Source of the DNA: Oleisolibacter albus
GTDB lineage: Bacteria; Pseudomonadota; Alphaproteobacteria; Azospirillales; Azospirillaceae
Direction of reading: 5' to 3'
Length of the DNA: 64,000 bases
Assembly (NCBI RefSeq): GCF_003336875.1
Contig: NZ_QGNJ01000015.1
Location: 1 to 64,000, forward strand
Numbering within the stretch: position 1 is the first letter of the stretch; every line of letters starts with the position of its first letter. The position numbers and the translations under genes are program-made. The notes beneath the pieces are model-generated. The model saw only the letters and a program-made list of their open reading frames with translations. It was not told the DNA's origin and searched no databases. Below are positions 1-10,054 of the stretch, one piece after another.

Positions 1-1431
1 GTCTCCACCTTCCTGGACATCTACATCCAGCGCGACATCGAGGCCGGCGTCCTGACCGAAGAGCAGGCGCAGGAGATGATCGATGACATGGTCATCAAGC
101 TGCGCATCGTCCGCTTCCTGCGCACGCCGGAATATGACCAGCTGTTCTCCGGCGACCCGACCTGGGTGACCGAGTGCCTGGGCGGCATGGCCATGGACGG
201 CCGTCCGCTGGTGACCCGGAACAATTTCCGCATGCTGCAGACCCTGTACAATCTGGGTCCGGCCCCGGAGCCGAACCTGACGGTGCTGTGGAGCACGCAG
301 CTGCCGCGCGGCTTCAAGGATTTCTGCGCCAAGGTCTCGGCCGACACCAGCGCCATCCAGTACGAGAACGACGACCTGATGCGGCCGCATTGGGGCGACG
401 ATTACGGCATCGCCTGCTGCGTCTCGGCCATGCGCATCGGCAAGCAGATGCAGTTCTTCGGCGCCCGCGCCAACCTGGCCAAGGCCCTGCTCTACGCCAT
501 CAATGGCGGCGTGGACGAGAAGTCGGGCGCCGTGGTGGCCAAGGGCTTCGAGCCGATCACCGGCGACGTGCTGTCCTATGACGAGGTCGTGGCCAAGTTC
601 GACAAGATGATGGACTGGCTGGCCAAGACCTATGTCAAGGCGCTGAACACCATCCATTACATGCACGACAAGTACGCCTACGAGCGGATCGAGATGGCGC
701 TGCATGACCGTGACATCCTGCGCACCATGGCCTGCGGCATCGCCGGCCTGTCGGTGGCGGCGGACAGCCTCTCGGCCATCAAATACGCCAAGGTCTCGGT
801 CATCCGCGACGAGTCCGGCCGCGCCGTCGATTACAAGATCGAGGGCGAGTACCCGGCCTATGGCAACAATGACGACCGCGCCGACACGATCGCCGTGTGG
901 CTGACCAAGACCTTCATGGACAAGGTCGCGGCCCAGCCGCACTTCTATCGCAAGTCCATGCCGACCCAGTCGGTGCTGACCATCACCAGCAACGTCGTCT
1001 ATGGCAAGAAGACCGGCAATACACCGGACGGACGCCGGGCCGGCGAGCCCTTCGCCCCCGGGGCCAACCCGATGAACGGCCGCGACCGCAAGGGCTTCGT
1101 CGCCGCCGGCGCCTCGGTGGCCAAGCTGCCCTACGACTCCGCCCTCGACGGCATCAGCTGGACCGCCTCCGCCACCCCCGACGCCATGGGCCATACCGAG
1201 GCCGAACGGACCCGCAACCTCGCCAACTGCCTCGACGGCTTCGCCGCCGCCGGCGGCTTCCATGTCAACGTCAACATCTTCAAGCGCGACATGCTGCTCG
1301 ACGCCATGGAACATCCCGAGCTCTATCCCCAGCTCACCATCCGCGTCTCCGGCTATGCCGTCAACTTCGTCAAGCTGACACGCGAGCAGCAGCTCGACGT
1401 CATCAGCCGCACCTTCCACGAGCACATGTGA
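1..1431 (+). CDS. pflB: Pyruvate formate-lyase (formate C-acetyltransferase), 5' truncated
   Basis: Glycyl-radical enzyme that converts pyruvate and CoA to formate and acetyl-CoA without oxygen. The reading frame is open from base 1, so the gene begins left of the window; 476 codons are present of about 750-760 usual. The adjacent catalytic cysteines (GIACCVSAM) are encoded at 415-420 and the radical-bearing glycine (RVSGYAV) at 1351-1353, close to the C-terminus as in the family. Both essential motifs are intact. First visible gene of a pflB-pflA-ackA-pta-focA operon. The promoter lies outside the window. Confidence 0.97.
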   Translation, partial: VSTFLDIYIQRDIEAGVLTEEQAQEMIDDMVIKLRIVRFLRTPEYDQLFSGDPTWVTECLGGMAMDGRPLVTRNNFRMLQTLYNLGPAPEPNLTVLWSTQLPRGFKDFCAKVSADTSAIQYENDDLMRPHWGDDYGIACCVSAMRIGKQMQFFGARANLAKALLYAINGGVDEKSGAVVAKGFEPITGDVLSYDEVVAKFDKMMDWLAKTYVKALNTIHYMHDKYAYERIEMALHDRDILRTMACGIAGLSVAADSLSAIKYAKVSVIRDESGRAVDYKIEGEYPAYGNNDDRADTIAVWLTKTFMDKVAAQPHFYRKSMPTQSVLTITSNVVYGKKTGNTPDGRRAGEPFAPGANPMNGRDRKGFVAAGASVAKLPYDSALDGISWTASATPDAMGHTEAERTRNLANCLDGFAAAGGFHVNVNIFKRDMLLDAMEHPELYPQLTIRVSGYAVNFVKLTREQQLDVISRTFHEHM

Positions 1432-1459
1432 TCGTGGACCGGTGAGTAAGGAGAAGCGC

Positions 1460-2242
1460 ATGTCAGGCCCCGACCACACCACCGCGCCGTCCCCCCGGGG
1501 ACATGAGGCGGTCACGACGGGATACCTCCACTCCGTGGAAACAGGTGCCGCCGTCGACGGGCCGGGCATGCGCTTCGTCTTCTTCCTCTCCGGATGCCAG
1601 TTGCGCTGCCTCTATTGCCATAATCCCGATACCTGGAAGCTGCATGACGGCCGGGCCGTCACGCTGGACGAGGCGGTGGCCGAAGTGGCCCCCTATGCCG
1701 GCTTCCTGCGCTTCGCCGGCGGCGTCACCCTGTCGGGTGGCGAACCGCTGGTACAGGCCCCCTTTGCCGGGGCGTTGATGACCCGCATCAAGGCGGAGTA
1801 CGGACTGCACACGGCCCTGGACACCCAGGGCGCGCTGCATGCCAACGTCTCCGACGATTGGTTCGACGCCACCGATCTAGTTCTGCTCGATATCAAACAT
1901 TCCGATCCCGAGCAGTATCACCGTCTCACCGGATACGCACTGCAGCCGACGCTCGATTTCGCGCGCCGGCTGGTCCGCCTGGGAAAACCCATGTGGATCC
2001 GCTACGTGCTCGTGCCCGGTCTGACGGATGGACGCGACGATATCCTGCGGCTGGCGGATTTCGTCGCGGACCTGGGACCGCTGGTGGAGCGGGTCGAGGT
2101 CCTGCCCTTCCACAATCTGGGTGCCTCAAAATGGGCGCGCCTGGGTCTGACTTACACACTTGCAGACACGCCGACCCCCACGGCCGATCAGGTCCGCACC
2201 GCACGCGGCCTCTTCGCCTCCCGGGGCTTGACCGTGACTTGA
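1460..2242 (+). CDS. pflA: Pyruvate formate-lyase activating enzyme
   Basis: Radical SAM enzyme that installs the glycyl radical on PflB. About 260 residues, the usual length of the family. The cluster-binding motif CQLRCLYC (C-x3-C-x2-C) is near residue 47 and the glycine-rich SAM region (TLSGGEPL) follows. I chose ATG 1460 because AAGGAG (1448-1453) sits six bases upstream; an in-frame GTG at 1442 would add six residues but lies over that ribosome site. It starts 28 bp after pflB, so the enzyme and its activator are co-transcribed. Confidence 0.95.
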   Translation: MSGPDHTTAPSPRGHEAVTTGYLHSVETGAAVDGPGMRFVFFLSGCQLRCLYCHNPDTWKLHDGRAVTLDEAVAEVAPYAGFLRFAGGVTLSGGEPLVQAPFAGALMTRIKAEYGLHTALDTQGALHANVSDDWFDATDLVLLDIKHSDPEQYHRLTGYALQPTLDFARRLVRLGKPMWIRYVLVPGLTDGRDDILRLADFVADLGPLVERVEVLPFHNLGASKWARLGLTYTLADTPTPTADQVRTARGLFASRGLTVT

Positions 2243-2258
2243 TCGAGGGACCGTTCCG

Positions 2259-3461
2259 ATGCTCCATAGCCCGCTGATTCTCGTCATCAACTGCGGCAGC
2301 TCCTCCCTGAAGTACGCCGTTTTCGCCGCCGACAGCCGTGATCCCCTGATTTCGGGGCTGGCCGAGTGCCTGGGCGCCGCCGATGCGCGCCTGCACTGCA
2401 AGCAGAACGGCGTCAAGACCACCACCAGCCTGGATGGCGGCGGACACGAAGCCGCCGTGGAGGGCCTGCTGGCCATCCTGTCCGAACGCGGCCTGCTGTC
2501 TGGCATCGGTGCCGTCGGGCACCGCGTCGTCCATGGCGGCGAGCGCTTCGCCCGCTCCATCCGTCTCGACGCCGAGATCCTGACCGACATCGAGGCCGTC
2601 AGCGGCCTCGCCCCGCTGCACAACCCGGCCAACCTCATCGGCATCCGCATGGCCATGGCCAAGCTGCCCTGGGTGCCGCAGGTGGCCGTGTTCGACACCG
2701 CGTTCCACCAGACCATGCCGGAAGAGGCCTATCTCTACGCCATTCCGCGCAAGCTCTATGACGAGCATGGCGTCCGCCGCTACGGCTTCCACGGCACCAG
2801 CCACCGCTTCGTGGCGGAGGAAGCCGTCCGCCTGCTGCAGCTGGACCCCGCGGATCACGGCATCGTCATCGCCCATCTGGGCAACGGCGCCTCGGCCACC
2901 GCGGTCCTGAACGGACGCAGCATCGACACCACCATGGGCATGACCCCGCTGGAGGGGCTGGTCATGGGCACCCGCTCCGGCGATGTCGACCCCGGCATCC
3001 TGACCTATCTGGCCACCAAGCTGGGCTGGAGCGCCGCCACCATCGACCATGTGCTGAACAAGGAAAGCGGCCTGCTGGGCCTGTCCGGCCTGTCCAATGA
3101 CTGCCGCACCCTGGAGGCCGCCGCGGCCGAGGGCCATGCCGGCGCCAAGCTGGCGCTGGATGTCTTCGTCCACCGTCTGGCCCACCATATCGGCGGCCTG
3201 GCCACCACGCTGCCGCGGCTCGACGCCGTGGTCTTCACCGGCGGCATCGGCGAGAATTCGGCCTTCATCCGCGCCTCGACCCTGCAGCGCCTGGGTCCGC
3301 TCGGCCTGGATCTGGACGAAGCGGTCAACCGCGACACCGTGGGCGGGGCCACCGGCCTCATCAGCCGCTCCGTGCGCCCGGCCGCCGTCGTCATTCCGAC
3401 CAACGAGGAATGGATGATCGCCCGCGATGCCGCCGAACTGGCGGAACTCCTCGTCCACTGA
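2259..3461 (+). CDS. ackA: Acetate kinase
   Basis: Catalyses acetyl phosphate + ADP to acetate + ATP, the energy-yielding end of the Pta-AckA branch. The 400-residue product matches the family length. It begins with the N-terminal phosphate-binding signature (LVINCGSSSLKYAVF) and carries the second signature region (HRVVHGGERF), GFHGTSH, and the late VFTGGIGENS motif of the ASKHA fold. ATG 2259 has GAGGGA eight bases upstream. It follows pflA by 16 bp, and a strong hairpin separates it from pta. Confidence 0.97.
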   Translation: MLHSPLILVINCGSSSLKYAVFAADSRDPLISGLAECLGAADARLHCKQNGVKTTTSLDGGGHEAAVEGLLAILSERGLLSGIGAVGHRVVHGGERFARSIRLDAEILTDIEAVSGLAPLHNPANLIGIRMAMAKLPWVPQVAVFDTAFHQTMPEEAYLYAIPRKLYDEHGVRRYGFHGTSHRFVAEEAVRLLQLDPADHGIVIAHLGNGASATAVLNGRSIDTTMGMTPLEGLVMGTRSGDVDPGILTYLATKLGWSAATIDHVLNKESGLLGLSGLSNDCRTLEAAAAEGHAGAKLALDVFVHRLAHHIGGLATTLPRLDAVVFTGGIGENSAFIRASTLQRLGPLGLDLDEAVNRDTVGGATGLISRSVRPAAVVIPTNEEWMIARDAAELAELLVH

Positions 3462-3474
3462 CTGCCCCTTGCAA

Positions 3475-3499
3475 CCGGCCGCCCCCACAGGGCGGCCGG
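3475..3499 (+). promoter_or_regulatory. Intercistronic hairpin between ackA and pta
   Basis: A perfect 10-bp stem (CCGGCCGCCC with GGGCGGCCGG) closes a five-base loop. The right arm runs into the purine-rich ribosome-binding segment of pta (GGAGAGG, 3498-3504). No U-run follows, so it is not a classical terminator. An mRNA processing, stability or translation-tuning element is inferred. Confidence 0.5.
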
Positions 3500-3513
3500 A
3501 GAGGTTTACGACC

Positions 3514-5628
3514 ATGTCCAGCCATAAGACCCTGTTCCTCGTCCCCACATCCCACGATGCGGGGCTGACCTCCATGGCGCTCGGCCTCGTGCAGGCCCTG
3601 CAGTCCCAGGGGCTGTCCGTCGGTTTCGTCAAGCCGATCTCGCAGCCGGAGGAAGTGTCCCGCACCACCGACCCCTCGGTCCATTTCGCCAGCAGCCTCT
3701 GCGGCGTCAACGCCCCGCGCGGCCTGACCTTCCAGCAGGCGGAACAGCGCCTGCGCACCGGCGACATGGATGCGCTGATGGAGGAGGTGGTGGCCCTGGT
3801 GGACAGCGCCAGCCACGCCAAGGATGTGGTCGTGGTCGAAGGCCTGATCCCCTGTGATGCCGCCCCCGGCGCCCAGGCGCTGAACGCCGCCATGCGCCGC
3901 AGCCTGGCCGCATCGCTGGTGCCGGTGGTCGATGGCAGCGCCCAGCCGCTGGCCGACCTGCCGGAGATGCTGGAGATCACCGCCCGCACCTATGCCGAGG
4001 CCGAGCTGGCCGCCGGCAACACCCCCTTCGCCGGCGTCCTGGTCAACAAGCTGACCGACGGCTCGACCGCCGCCGATATCGCCGCCCAGATCGGCCGCCG
4101 CACCCCGGTGCTGGCCGCCGTGCCGTTCGAGCCGTCGCTGAACGCCCCGCGCGTCAGCGAGGTGGTCGAGGCCCTGTCGCTGCAGGTGATCCATCCCGGC
4201 ACCATGGCCCAGGCCCGCGTGCATGAGGTGGTGGTCGCCGCCCAGGCCGTGGAGAAGGTCATCGACCGCATGGGCCCCGGCACCCTGGTCGTCACCCCGA
4301 CCGACCGCAGCGACGTGGCCCTGGCCGCGGCCCTGACCCATCAGAACGGCGTGCCGCTGGCCGGCCTGCTGCTGACCTGTGGCGGGACCCTGCCGGCCTC
4401 GGTCTATGCGCTGATGGCCCATGCCCGCGAGTCCGGCCTGCCGGTGCTGGGCACGGCGGCCGACACCTATGGCACCGCCAGCCGCCTTGCCGCCCTGAAC
4501 TGCCATGTGGCCACCGACGACGAGCGGCAGATGGAGCAGGTGCTGCGCTTCATCGCCACCCGCATCGACTGCGCGCCGCTGCTGGTCAGCATCGAGGAGG
4601 AGGAGGACGACCGCATGTCGCCGCCGGTGTTCCGCCACCGGCTGATCCAGTCCGCCCGCTCCGCCGCCAAGCGCATCGTCCTGCCGGAAGGCGACGAGCC
4701 CCGCACCATCCAGGCCGCCCTGCGCTGCCACGAGAAGGGCATCGCCCATTGCGTGCTGCTGGCCGAGCCGGCGAAGGTGCATGACGTCGCCCGCGGCCTG
4801 GGCCTGTCGGTTCCCGACAGCCTGGAGATCATCGATCCGGCCCGCGTGCGCGACCGCTATGTCCCGCACATGGTGGAGATGCGCAAATCCAAGGGCATGA
4901 CGCCCGCGCAGGCGGCCGAGCAGCTGGAGGACGCGGTGGTCCTCGGCACCATGATGCTGGCCCTGGACGAGGTGGACGGCCTGGTCTCCGGCGCCGTGCA
5001 CACCACGGCCAACACCGTGCGTCCGGCCCTGCAGCTGATCAAGACCCGGCCCGGCGTCAGCCTGGTGTCCAGCGTGTTCTTCATGCTGTTGCCGGACCAG
5101 GTGCTGGTCTATGGCGACTGCGCCATCAATCCCAATCCGACGGCCGAACAGCTGGCCGAGATCGCGGTCCAGTCCGCGGACTCCGCCAAGGCCTTCGGCA
5201 TCGAGCCGCGCGTGGCCATGATCTCCTACTCCACCGGCACCTCCGGCACCGGTGACGATGTGGAGAAGGTGCGTGAAGCCACCCGTCTGGCCAAGGCGCT
5301 GCGGCCGGACCTGCTGATCGACGGTCCGATGCAGTACGACGCCGCCAGCGTCGCCAGCGTCGGCCGGCAGAAGGCGCCGGGCAGCCCGGTGGCCGGTCAT
5401 GCCAACGTCTTCATCTTCCCGGACCTCAACACCGGCAACACCACCTACAAGGCGGTGCAGCGCTCGGCCAATGTCGTCAGCGTCGGCCCGATGCTGCAGG
5501 GCCTGCGCAAGCCGGTGAACGACCTGTCCCGCGGCGCCCTGGTGGATGACATCGTCTACACCGTGGCCCTGACGGCCATCCAGGCCACCGGGCAGAAGCA
5601 GGCCACGCCGGATCTGGTGGGGGCGTGA
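3514..5628 (+). CDS. pta: Phosphate acetyltransferase, long (three-domain) form
   Basis: Transfers the acetyl group of acetyl-CoA to phosphate, supplying acetyl phosphate to AckA. At 704 residues it is the long form: an N-terminal P-loop/BioD-like domain (start MSSHKTLFLVPTSHDAG), a DRTGG regulatory domain in the middle (about 215-330) and the C-terminal PTA_PTB catalytic domain (from about 375; IVLPEGDEPRT, SYSTGTSGTGDDV near 570). ATG 3514 was chosen because GGAGAGG lies just upstream; the longer open frame from 3427 would overlap ackA. Its TGA overlaps the ATG of focA (TGATG). Confidence 0.95.
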   Translation: MSSHKTLFLVPTSHDAGLTSMALGLVQALQSQGLSVGFVKPISQPEEVSRTTDPSVHFASSLCGVNAPRGLTFQQAEQRLRTGDMDALMEEVVALVDSASHAKDVVVVEGLIPCDAAPGAQALNAAMRRSLAASLVPVVDGSAQPLADLPEMLEITARTYAEAELAAGNTPFAGVLVNKLTDGSTAADIAAQIGRRTPVLAAVPFEPSLNAPRVSEVVEALSLQVIHPGTMAQARVHEVVVAAQAVEKVIDRMGPGTLVVTPTDRSDVALAAALTHQNGVPLAGLLLTCGGTLPASVYALMAHARESGLPVLGTAADTYGTASRLAALNCHVATDDERQMEQVLRFIATRIDCAPLLVSIEEEEDDRMSPPVFRHRLIQSARSAAKRIVLPEGDEPRTIQAALRCHEKGIAHCVLLAEPAKVHDVARGLGLSVPDSLEIIDPARVRDRYVPHMVEMRKSKGMTPAQAAEQLEDAVVLGTMMLALDEVDGLVSGAVHTTANTVRPALQLIKTRPGVSLVSSVFFMLLPDQVLVYGDCAINPNPTAEQLAEIAVQSADSAKAFGIEPRVAMISYSTGTSGTGDDVEKVREATRLAKALRPDLLIDGPMQYDAASVASVGRQKAPGSPVAGHANVFIFPDLNTGNTTYKAVQRSANVVSVGPMLQGLRKPVNDLSRGALVDDIVYTVALTAIQATGQKQATPDLVGA

Positions 5629-6500
5629 TGGACGAGCACAAGCCCGCCCCCTTCATCGATGCCCCCCTGCCGGAGGGCATCGCCCGGGCGGCCGAGAATC
5701 TCGGCGTCAAGAAAGCCCACTATGGCGGGGCGACCCTGTTCGCCCTGGCCGTTCTGGCCGGGGCCTTCATCGGCCTGGGCGCCATGATCGCCACCCTGGT
5801 CGTCTCCGGCGCCGACGGCATGATGCCGTTCGGCGTGACGAAGCTGCTGGGCGGGTTCGTGTTCTCCCTTGGCCTGATCCTGGTGCTGGTGGGCGGCGCC
5901 CAGCTGTTCACCGGCGACATGCTGATGGTCATGGCCTGGGCCAGCGGCAAGCTGCGCATCCGGGACATGGTCCGGGTCTGGACCATGGTCTGGCTCGGGA
6001 ATTTCGTCGGGGCGGCCATCACGGCCGTCCTGGTCTTCCTGTCCGGGCAGTACATGTTCGGCCATGGTGCCGTCGGGGCCACGGCCGTCTATTACGCCGT
6101 CGCCAAGACGGGCTATCCGCCCTTCCAGGCCCTGGTGCTGGGCATCCTCTGCAATGTGCTGGTCTGTCTGGCGGTCTGGCTGTCGCTGGCGGCCCGCAGC
6201 GTCACCGACAAGGTGCTGGCCATCGTCTTCCCGGTCACCGCCTTCGTCGCCGCCGGCTTCGAGCACTGCGTCGCCAACATGTACTATGTCCCCATGGGGC
6301 TGCTGATCCAGCACGGCGCTCCGGCGGAGTTCTGGCATGAGATCGGCCGGGCCGCGCCGGAGATCCCGCTGGGGGCCTTCATCGTCAACCTGCTGGCCGT
6401 GACGGCCGGCAACTGGATCGGCGGCGCCATCCTGGTCGGTGCCATCTACTGGTTCATCTATCTGCGTCCGCGGGACGCGGCCGGCAAGGCCGCCCACTGA
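5628..6500 (+). CDS. focA: Formate channel, FNT family
   Basis: Inner-membrane pentameric channel for formate, about 290 residues. Six hydrophobic segments are visible, and the FNT hallmark FEHCVANMYYVP (about residues 207-218) contains the pore histidine. Nitrite (NirC) or hydrosulfide members share the fold, but position directly after pflB-pflA-ackA-pta argues for formate. The start overlaps the pta stop (TGATG), indicating translational coupling; GTG 5625 is an alternative start one codon earlier. Confidence 0.92.
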   Translation: MDEHKPAPFIDAPLPEGIARAAENLGVKKAHYGGATLFALAVLAGAFIGLGAMIATLVVSGADGMMPFGVTKLLGGFVFSLGLILVLVGGAQLFTGDMLMVMAWASGKLRIRDMVRVWTMVWLGNFVGAAITAVLVFLSGQYMFGHGAVGATAVYYAVAKTGYPPFQALVLGILCNVLVCLAVWLSLAARSVTDKVLAIVFPVTAFVAAGFEHCVANMYYVPMGLLIQHGAPAEFWHEIGRAAPEIPLGAFIVNLLAVTAGNWIGGAILVGAIYWFIYLRPRDAAGKAAH

Positions 6501-6514
6501 TCCCAGGCCGGGTT

Positions 6515-6591
6515 CCGGTCCCGACGTCGGGACCGGCGCTGCGGGCATTCCAGACAAGGGCCAGGGTTCCGGCAGCGGGACCCTGGCCCTT
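6515..6591 (+). terminator. Two stem-loops downstream of focA
   Basis: The first is a perfect 22-bp palindrome at 6515-6536 (CCGGTCCCGAC followed by its complement). The second pairs AAGGGCCAGGGTTCC (6556-6570) with GGGACCCTGGCCCTT (6577-6591), one mismatch, six-base loop. They end the fermentation operon. There is no clear T-tract, so Rho-independent activity is uncertain. Confidence 0.5.
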
Positions 6592-6744
6592 GGCATTCCA
6601 GCGCCCCGGCCTGGATGATCCTGCCATGACAGGTTCCCCCTTCCGGTCGGGCTCCTGTTTTGCCACAGTCGTTCGACTGGTAACGGCCGGCCGGGGCACG
6701 CATCCTCCGTCCCCGGCGGACGGACCGTCGGCGAAGGAAGCCCC

Positions 6745-7557
6745 ATGCAGACCGTGCTGGCGCGGCATAACGGCCGGATTCTCGGCAACGGCCCAGTGAC
6801 CCTGGTCCTGGCCCACGGCTATGGCACCGACCAGAGCGCCTGGGACCGGCTGCTGCCCTGGGCAACCCGGCATTTCCGTGTGGTTCTGTTCGATCTGGCG
6901 GGATGCGGCCCGGGAGGCGCGGATCTGTTCGACCCCCGGCGCCATGGCAGCCTGTACGGCTTCGCCGACGATCTGGTGGCGCTGGTTGAGACCTGCTGCG
7001 ACCGGCCCTGCCTCTATCTTGGCCATTCCGTCAGCGGCATGGTCGGCGCGCTGGCGGCCATCGCCCGGCCCGACCTGTTCGACCGTCTGCTGTTGCTGGC
7101 CGGCAGCCCCCGCTACCTCAACGATCCCGACAGCGGCTATGTCGGCGGCTTCGACCAGCCGGCGCTGGATGGCCTCTATGCCGCCATGGCCACCAACTTC
7201 TCCACCTGGGTCGCCGGCTTCGCCCCGCTGGTGGTCGGCGTGGAGCATCCGGCCCTGCAGGAGTTCTCCCGCACCCTGTTCTCCATGCGGCCGGACATCG
7301 CCCTGGCCATCGCCCGCACCATTTTCCAGTCCGATCTGCGCGGCATCATCGGCCGGCTGACGGTCCCCGCCGTGATCCTGCAGCCGGCCGAGGACATGGC
7401 CGTCCCCCTTGCGGTGGGGCACTATCTGCAGCAGGCTTGGCCGGGAAGCACGCTGGATGTCATCCCCACCCGCGGACACCTGCCGCACATGACCGCGGCG
7501 GATCAGGTGCGGGCGGCGCTGGAGCGGCATCTGCCGCTGGTGGACGCCGGCGTATGA
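6745..7557 (+). CDS. RsbQ/KAI2-like alpha/beta hydrolase, probable ligand sensor
   Basis: A 270-residue alpha/beta hydrolase collinear with Bacillus RsbQ and the plant KAI2/D14 receptors. Nucleophile Ser95 sits in GHSVSG, Asp217 in AEDMAVP and His245 in [18 protein letters not shown] near residue 24 forms the oxyanion region and SPRYLND follows the nucleophile as in RsbQ. RsbQ binds a small hydrophobic ligand needed by the PAS domain of RsbP. Here the stop overlaps the start of a PAS hybrid histidine kinase (ATGA), so the same sensing logic with a kinase output is inferred. GAAGGAAG precedes ATG 6745. A plain esterase remains possible. Confidence 0.82.
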   Translation: MQTVLARHNGRILGNGPVTLVLAHGYGTDQSAWDRLLPWATRHFRVVLFDLAGCGPGGADLFDPRRHGSLYGFADDLVALVETCCDRPCLYLGHSVSGMVGALAAIARPDLFDRLLLLAGSPRYLNDPDSGYVGGFDQPALDGLYAAMATNFSTWVAGFAPLVVGVEHPALQEFSRTLFSMRPDIALAIARTIFQSDLRGIIGRLTVPAVILQPAEDMAVPLAVGHYLQQAWPGSTLDVIPTRGHLPHMTAADQVRAALERHLPLVDAGV

Positions 7558-9950
7558 TGGTCCGCCCCGCGTTCGACGCACCGGAGGGCGGCAGCGGCCT
7601 GGACGCCGTGCTGGAGATGCTGCGGGCGGCGCTGGGGGCCGGGGCGGCCGTCGCCGTCGCCCGGCGCGGTCCGGTCTGCCTGCCCATCGCCGCCGCCGGG
7701 TCCGCAGTGCCGGCCGGCGCCTTCGCCACGGACCGGTTGAGCTGGAGCGGGACGCGGACCGACGGCCTGGTGCTGCTGGCCCCATCGGCCCTGCCCGTCT
7801 GCCTGCTGCCGCTGCTGGAGACAGGTGCGGCCCAGGCGGCGCTGCTGGTGCCGCCCGCGGACAGCGAGGGCGTTGTCGCCGGTGGCATCCTGCTGCTCTG
7901 GCCGCAGCCACACCCCCTGGCCGGGCATGAGCCGGTGGCCGCCGTCCTGGCCCCGCGCCTGCCCCAGATGATCCGCGACCATGAGTCCGCCCATCTCTGG
8001 CAGCAGATGCGGGTGCGCTTCGAGGATCTGCTGGCCAGCATCCCCATCGGGCTGGTGTTCACCGATGCCCGGTCCGAGGATTGTCTGGTCAATGCCGCTG
8101 CGGCCGACCTGTTGGGCTGCCCGCCCGGGATCATCGCCCCGGCCGATCTGGCGCAGCGGATGCAGGCGCTGCGGCGGCGCTGCGCCAATGCCGACTCCCT
8201 GGAAAAGGGCATCATCGTCGCCCTGGCCCACCCCCACGCGCGGGCGACGGAGATCTGGGACCTGGACGACCGCCTGCTGTCGGTGGAGTCCCGCCCGCTG
8301 CTGGGCAACGGCCAGTTCGGGCGGGTCTGGATCTTCGAGGATGTGACCACGGCGCACAGGGCCCGGACCCAGTTGGAGCATCTGGCTGCGGACCTGCGTC
8401 TGGCCCGCGATCAGGCCCAGGCCGCCAACGAGGCGAAAAGCGCTTTCCTGGCCACCATGAGCCATGAGATCCGCACACCCTTGAACGCGGTGCTGGGCTT
8501 CGCCGACCTGCTGCGCGACACGCCCCTGTCCGATGAGCAGCGCACCTTCGTCGATCTGCAGTACGAGGCCGGGCGCAGCCTGCTGGCCATCATCAACGAC
8601 ATCCTGGATTTCTCGAAGATCGAGGCCGGACGGCTGGCCATCGACCCGCATCCCTTCGATCTGCGGCGGGTGCTGGAAGGCTGCCTGGGCATGGTGCGCA
8701 CGACGGCCCAGGACAAGGGGCTGTCGCTCGATCTCGATGTGGCGGCCGATGTGCCGGCGATGGTGGTAGGCGACGGGCTGCGCCTGCGTCAGGTGCTGCT
8801 GAACCTGCTGAGCAATGCGGTGAAGTTCACCGCCGTCGGGTCGATCCGGGTCCAGGTCCAGGGTGACCCCGGCCCGGATGGCGTCTGGAAGCTGCTTCTG
8901 CGGGTGGAGGACACCGGCATCGGCATCCCGACGGAGAAGGTCGAGCAGCTGTTCGAGCCGTTCACCCAGGCCGATGCCTCCACCACGCGGCATTTCGGCG
9001 GCACGGGGCTGGGGCTGGCCATCTGCCGGCGGCTGATCCAGGCCATGGGGGGCGATATCGGCCTGGCCCCGCGGCCCGGCGGGGGCAGCTGCTTCTGGTT
9101 CACCCTGCCCCTTCCCGCGGCCAGCAATCTGGACCCGGCGGACGCCGGAACCCTGTCGCGCCCAGCCCTGCCGCGGCGCGGACGCATCCTGGTGGTGGAT
9201 GATCTGCGGGCCAACCAGATCCTGGTCTCTGCCATGCTGCGCAAGGCAGGCCAGCAGGTGATCCTGGCCGACAACGGCCTGCAGGCCGTGGAGGCCGCAA
9301 GCGGCGGCGGGTTCGATCTGGTGTTGATGGATGTGCAGATGCCGGTGATGGACGGTCTGGAGGCCAGCCGCCGCATCCGTGCGCTGGATGGTCCGGCCGG
9401 GCAGGTGCCGATCCTGGCCCTGACCGCGGCCATCCTGCCGGAGGAACTGGCCCGCTGCCGCGACGCGGGCATGAACGGCCATGTGGCCAAGCCGGTGAAC
9501 CAGGACGATCTGCTGCACAAGAGCATGCTCTGGCTGGACGCGGGACCGCAGCCCGAGACGGCGGCGGCCGGGGACCCGGCCATTGCCGCCCAGCCCGACA
9601 TCGACATGACCGTGCTGGACCTGATCGCGGATACGGTCGGCCAGGCCACGCTGGAGCAGATCGTGGCCGCGGCCCATCCGGCGCTGCGCGCCGATCTGGC
9701 GCAGCTGGCCCATGCGCCGGAACCGGAGAGCGCGGCGCGGGCCGCCCACCGGCTGGTGTCCACCGCCGGCAATCTGGGCTTCCGCGGACTGGCCGATCTG
9801 GCCCGCCGCCTGGACCAGGCCGCCAAGGCCGGCGACCGGGCCGGCATGGCCGCCCTGATCCCGCAGATCCAGGCCGAAGGAGTGCGGGCCGAGCGCTGGC
9901 TGGCCGCCCGGTTCCCCGACCGGGCCGGCGGTCCGGCCCTGATGGGCTGA
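7554..9950 (+). CDS. Hybrid sensor histidine kinase (GAF-like/PAS-HisKA-HATPase-REC-HPt)
   Basis: About 798 residues with no obvious membrane segment, so probably cytoplasmic. Order: weak GAF-like N-terminus (1-145), PAS (about 155-280; [14 protein letters not shown]), HisKA with phospho-acceptor His304 (SHEIRTPLN), ATPase ([23 protein letters not shown]), receiver with Asp593 (LVLMDVQMP) and a C-terminal HPt domain with His732 (AAHRLVS). This is a complete internal phosphorelay; the output regulator is not adjacent. ATG 7554 overlaps the hydrolase stop, and ATG 7557 is equally possible. Coupling to the RsbQ-like gene suggests the PAS domain receives the hydrolase signal. Confidence 0.9.
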   Translation: MMVRPAFDAPEGGSGLDAVLEMLRAALGAGAAVAVARRGPVCLPIAAAGSAVPAGAFATDRLSWSGTRTDGLVLLAPSALPVCLLPLLETGAAQAALLVPPADSEGVVAGGILLLWPQPHPLAGHEPVAAVLAPRLPQMIRDHESAHLWQQMRVRFEDLLASIPIGLVFTDARSEDCLVNAAAADLLGCPPGIIAPADLAQRMQALRRRCANADSLEKGIIVALAHPHARATEIWDLDDRLLSVESRPLLGNGQFGRVWIFEDVTTAHRARTQLEHLAADLRLARDQAQAANEAKSAFLATMSHEIRTPLNAVLGFADLLRDTPLSDEQRTFVDLQYEAGRSLLAIINDILDFSKIEAGRLAIDPHPFDLRRVLEGCLGMVRTTAQDKGLSLDLDVAADVPAMVVGDGLRLRQVLLNLLSNAVKFTAVGSIRVQVQGDPGPDGVWKLLLRVEDTGIGIPTEKVEQLFEPFTQADASTTRHFGGTGLGLAICRRLIQAMGGDIGLAPRPGGGSCFWFTLPLPAASNLDPADAGTLSRPALPRRGRILVVDDLRANQILVSAMLRKAGQQVILADNGLQAVEAASGGGFDLVLMDVQMPVMDGLEASRRIRALDGPAGQVPILALTAAILPEELARCRDAGMNGHVAKPVNQDDLLHKSMLWLDAGPQPETAAAGDPAIAAQPDIDMTVLDLIADTVGQATLEQIVAAAHPALRADLAQLAHAPEPESAARAAHRLVSTAGNLGFRGLADLARRLDQAAKAGDRAGMAALIPQIQAEGVRAERWLAARFPDRAGGPALMG

Positions 9951-10054
9951 ACGGCCGGGACTTCGAGGCCGGGACAAACCCGGGTCGGCCCCAACCCCGA
10001 TCGGCGCGAACCGGAGGCCGGCCCCATCCCGGGACCGGCCCCGACCGCTGCGGA

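Noticed and set aside
1926-5400. Very long minus-strand open frames opposite ackA and pta
   Set aside because: They are GC-rich antisense frames (His/Gln/Gly-rich) opposite well-supported enzymes.
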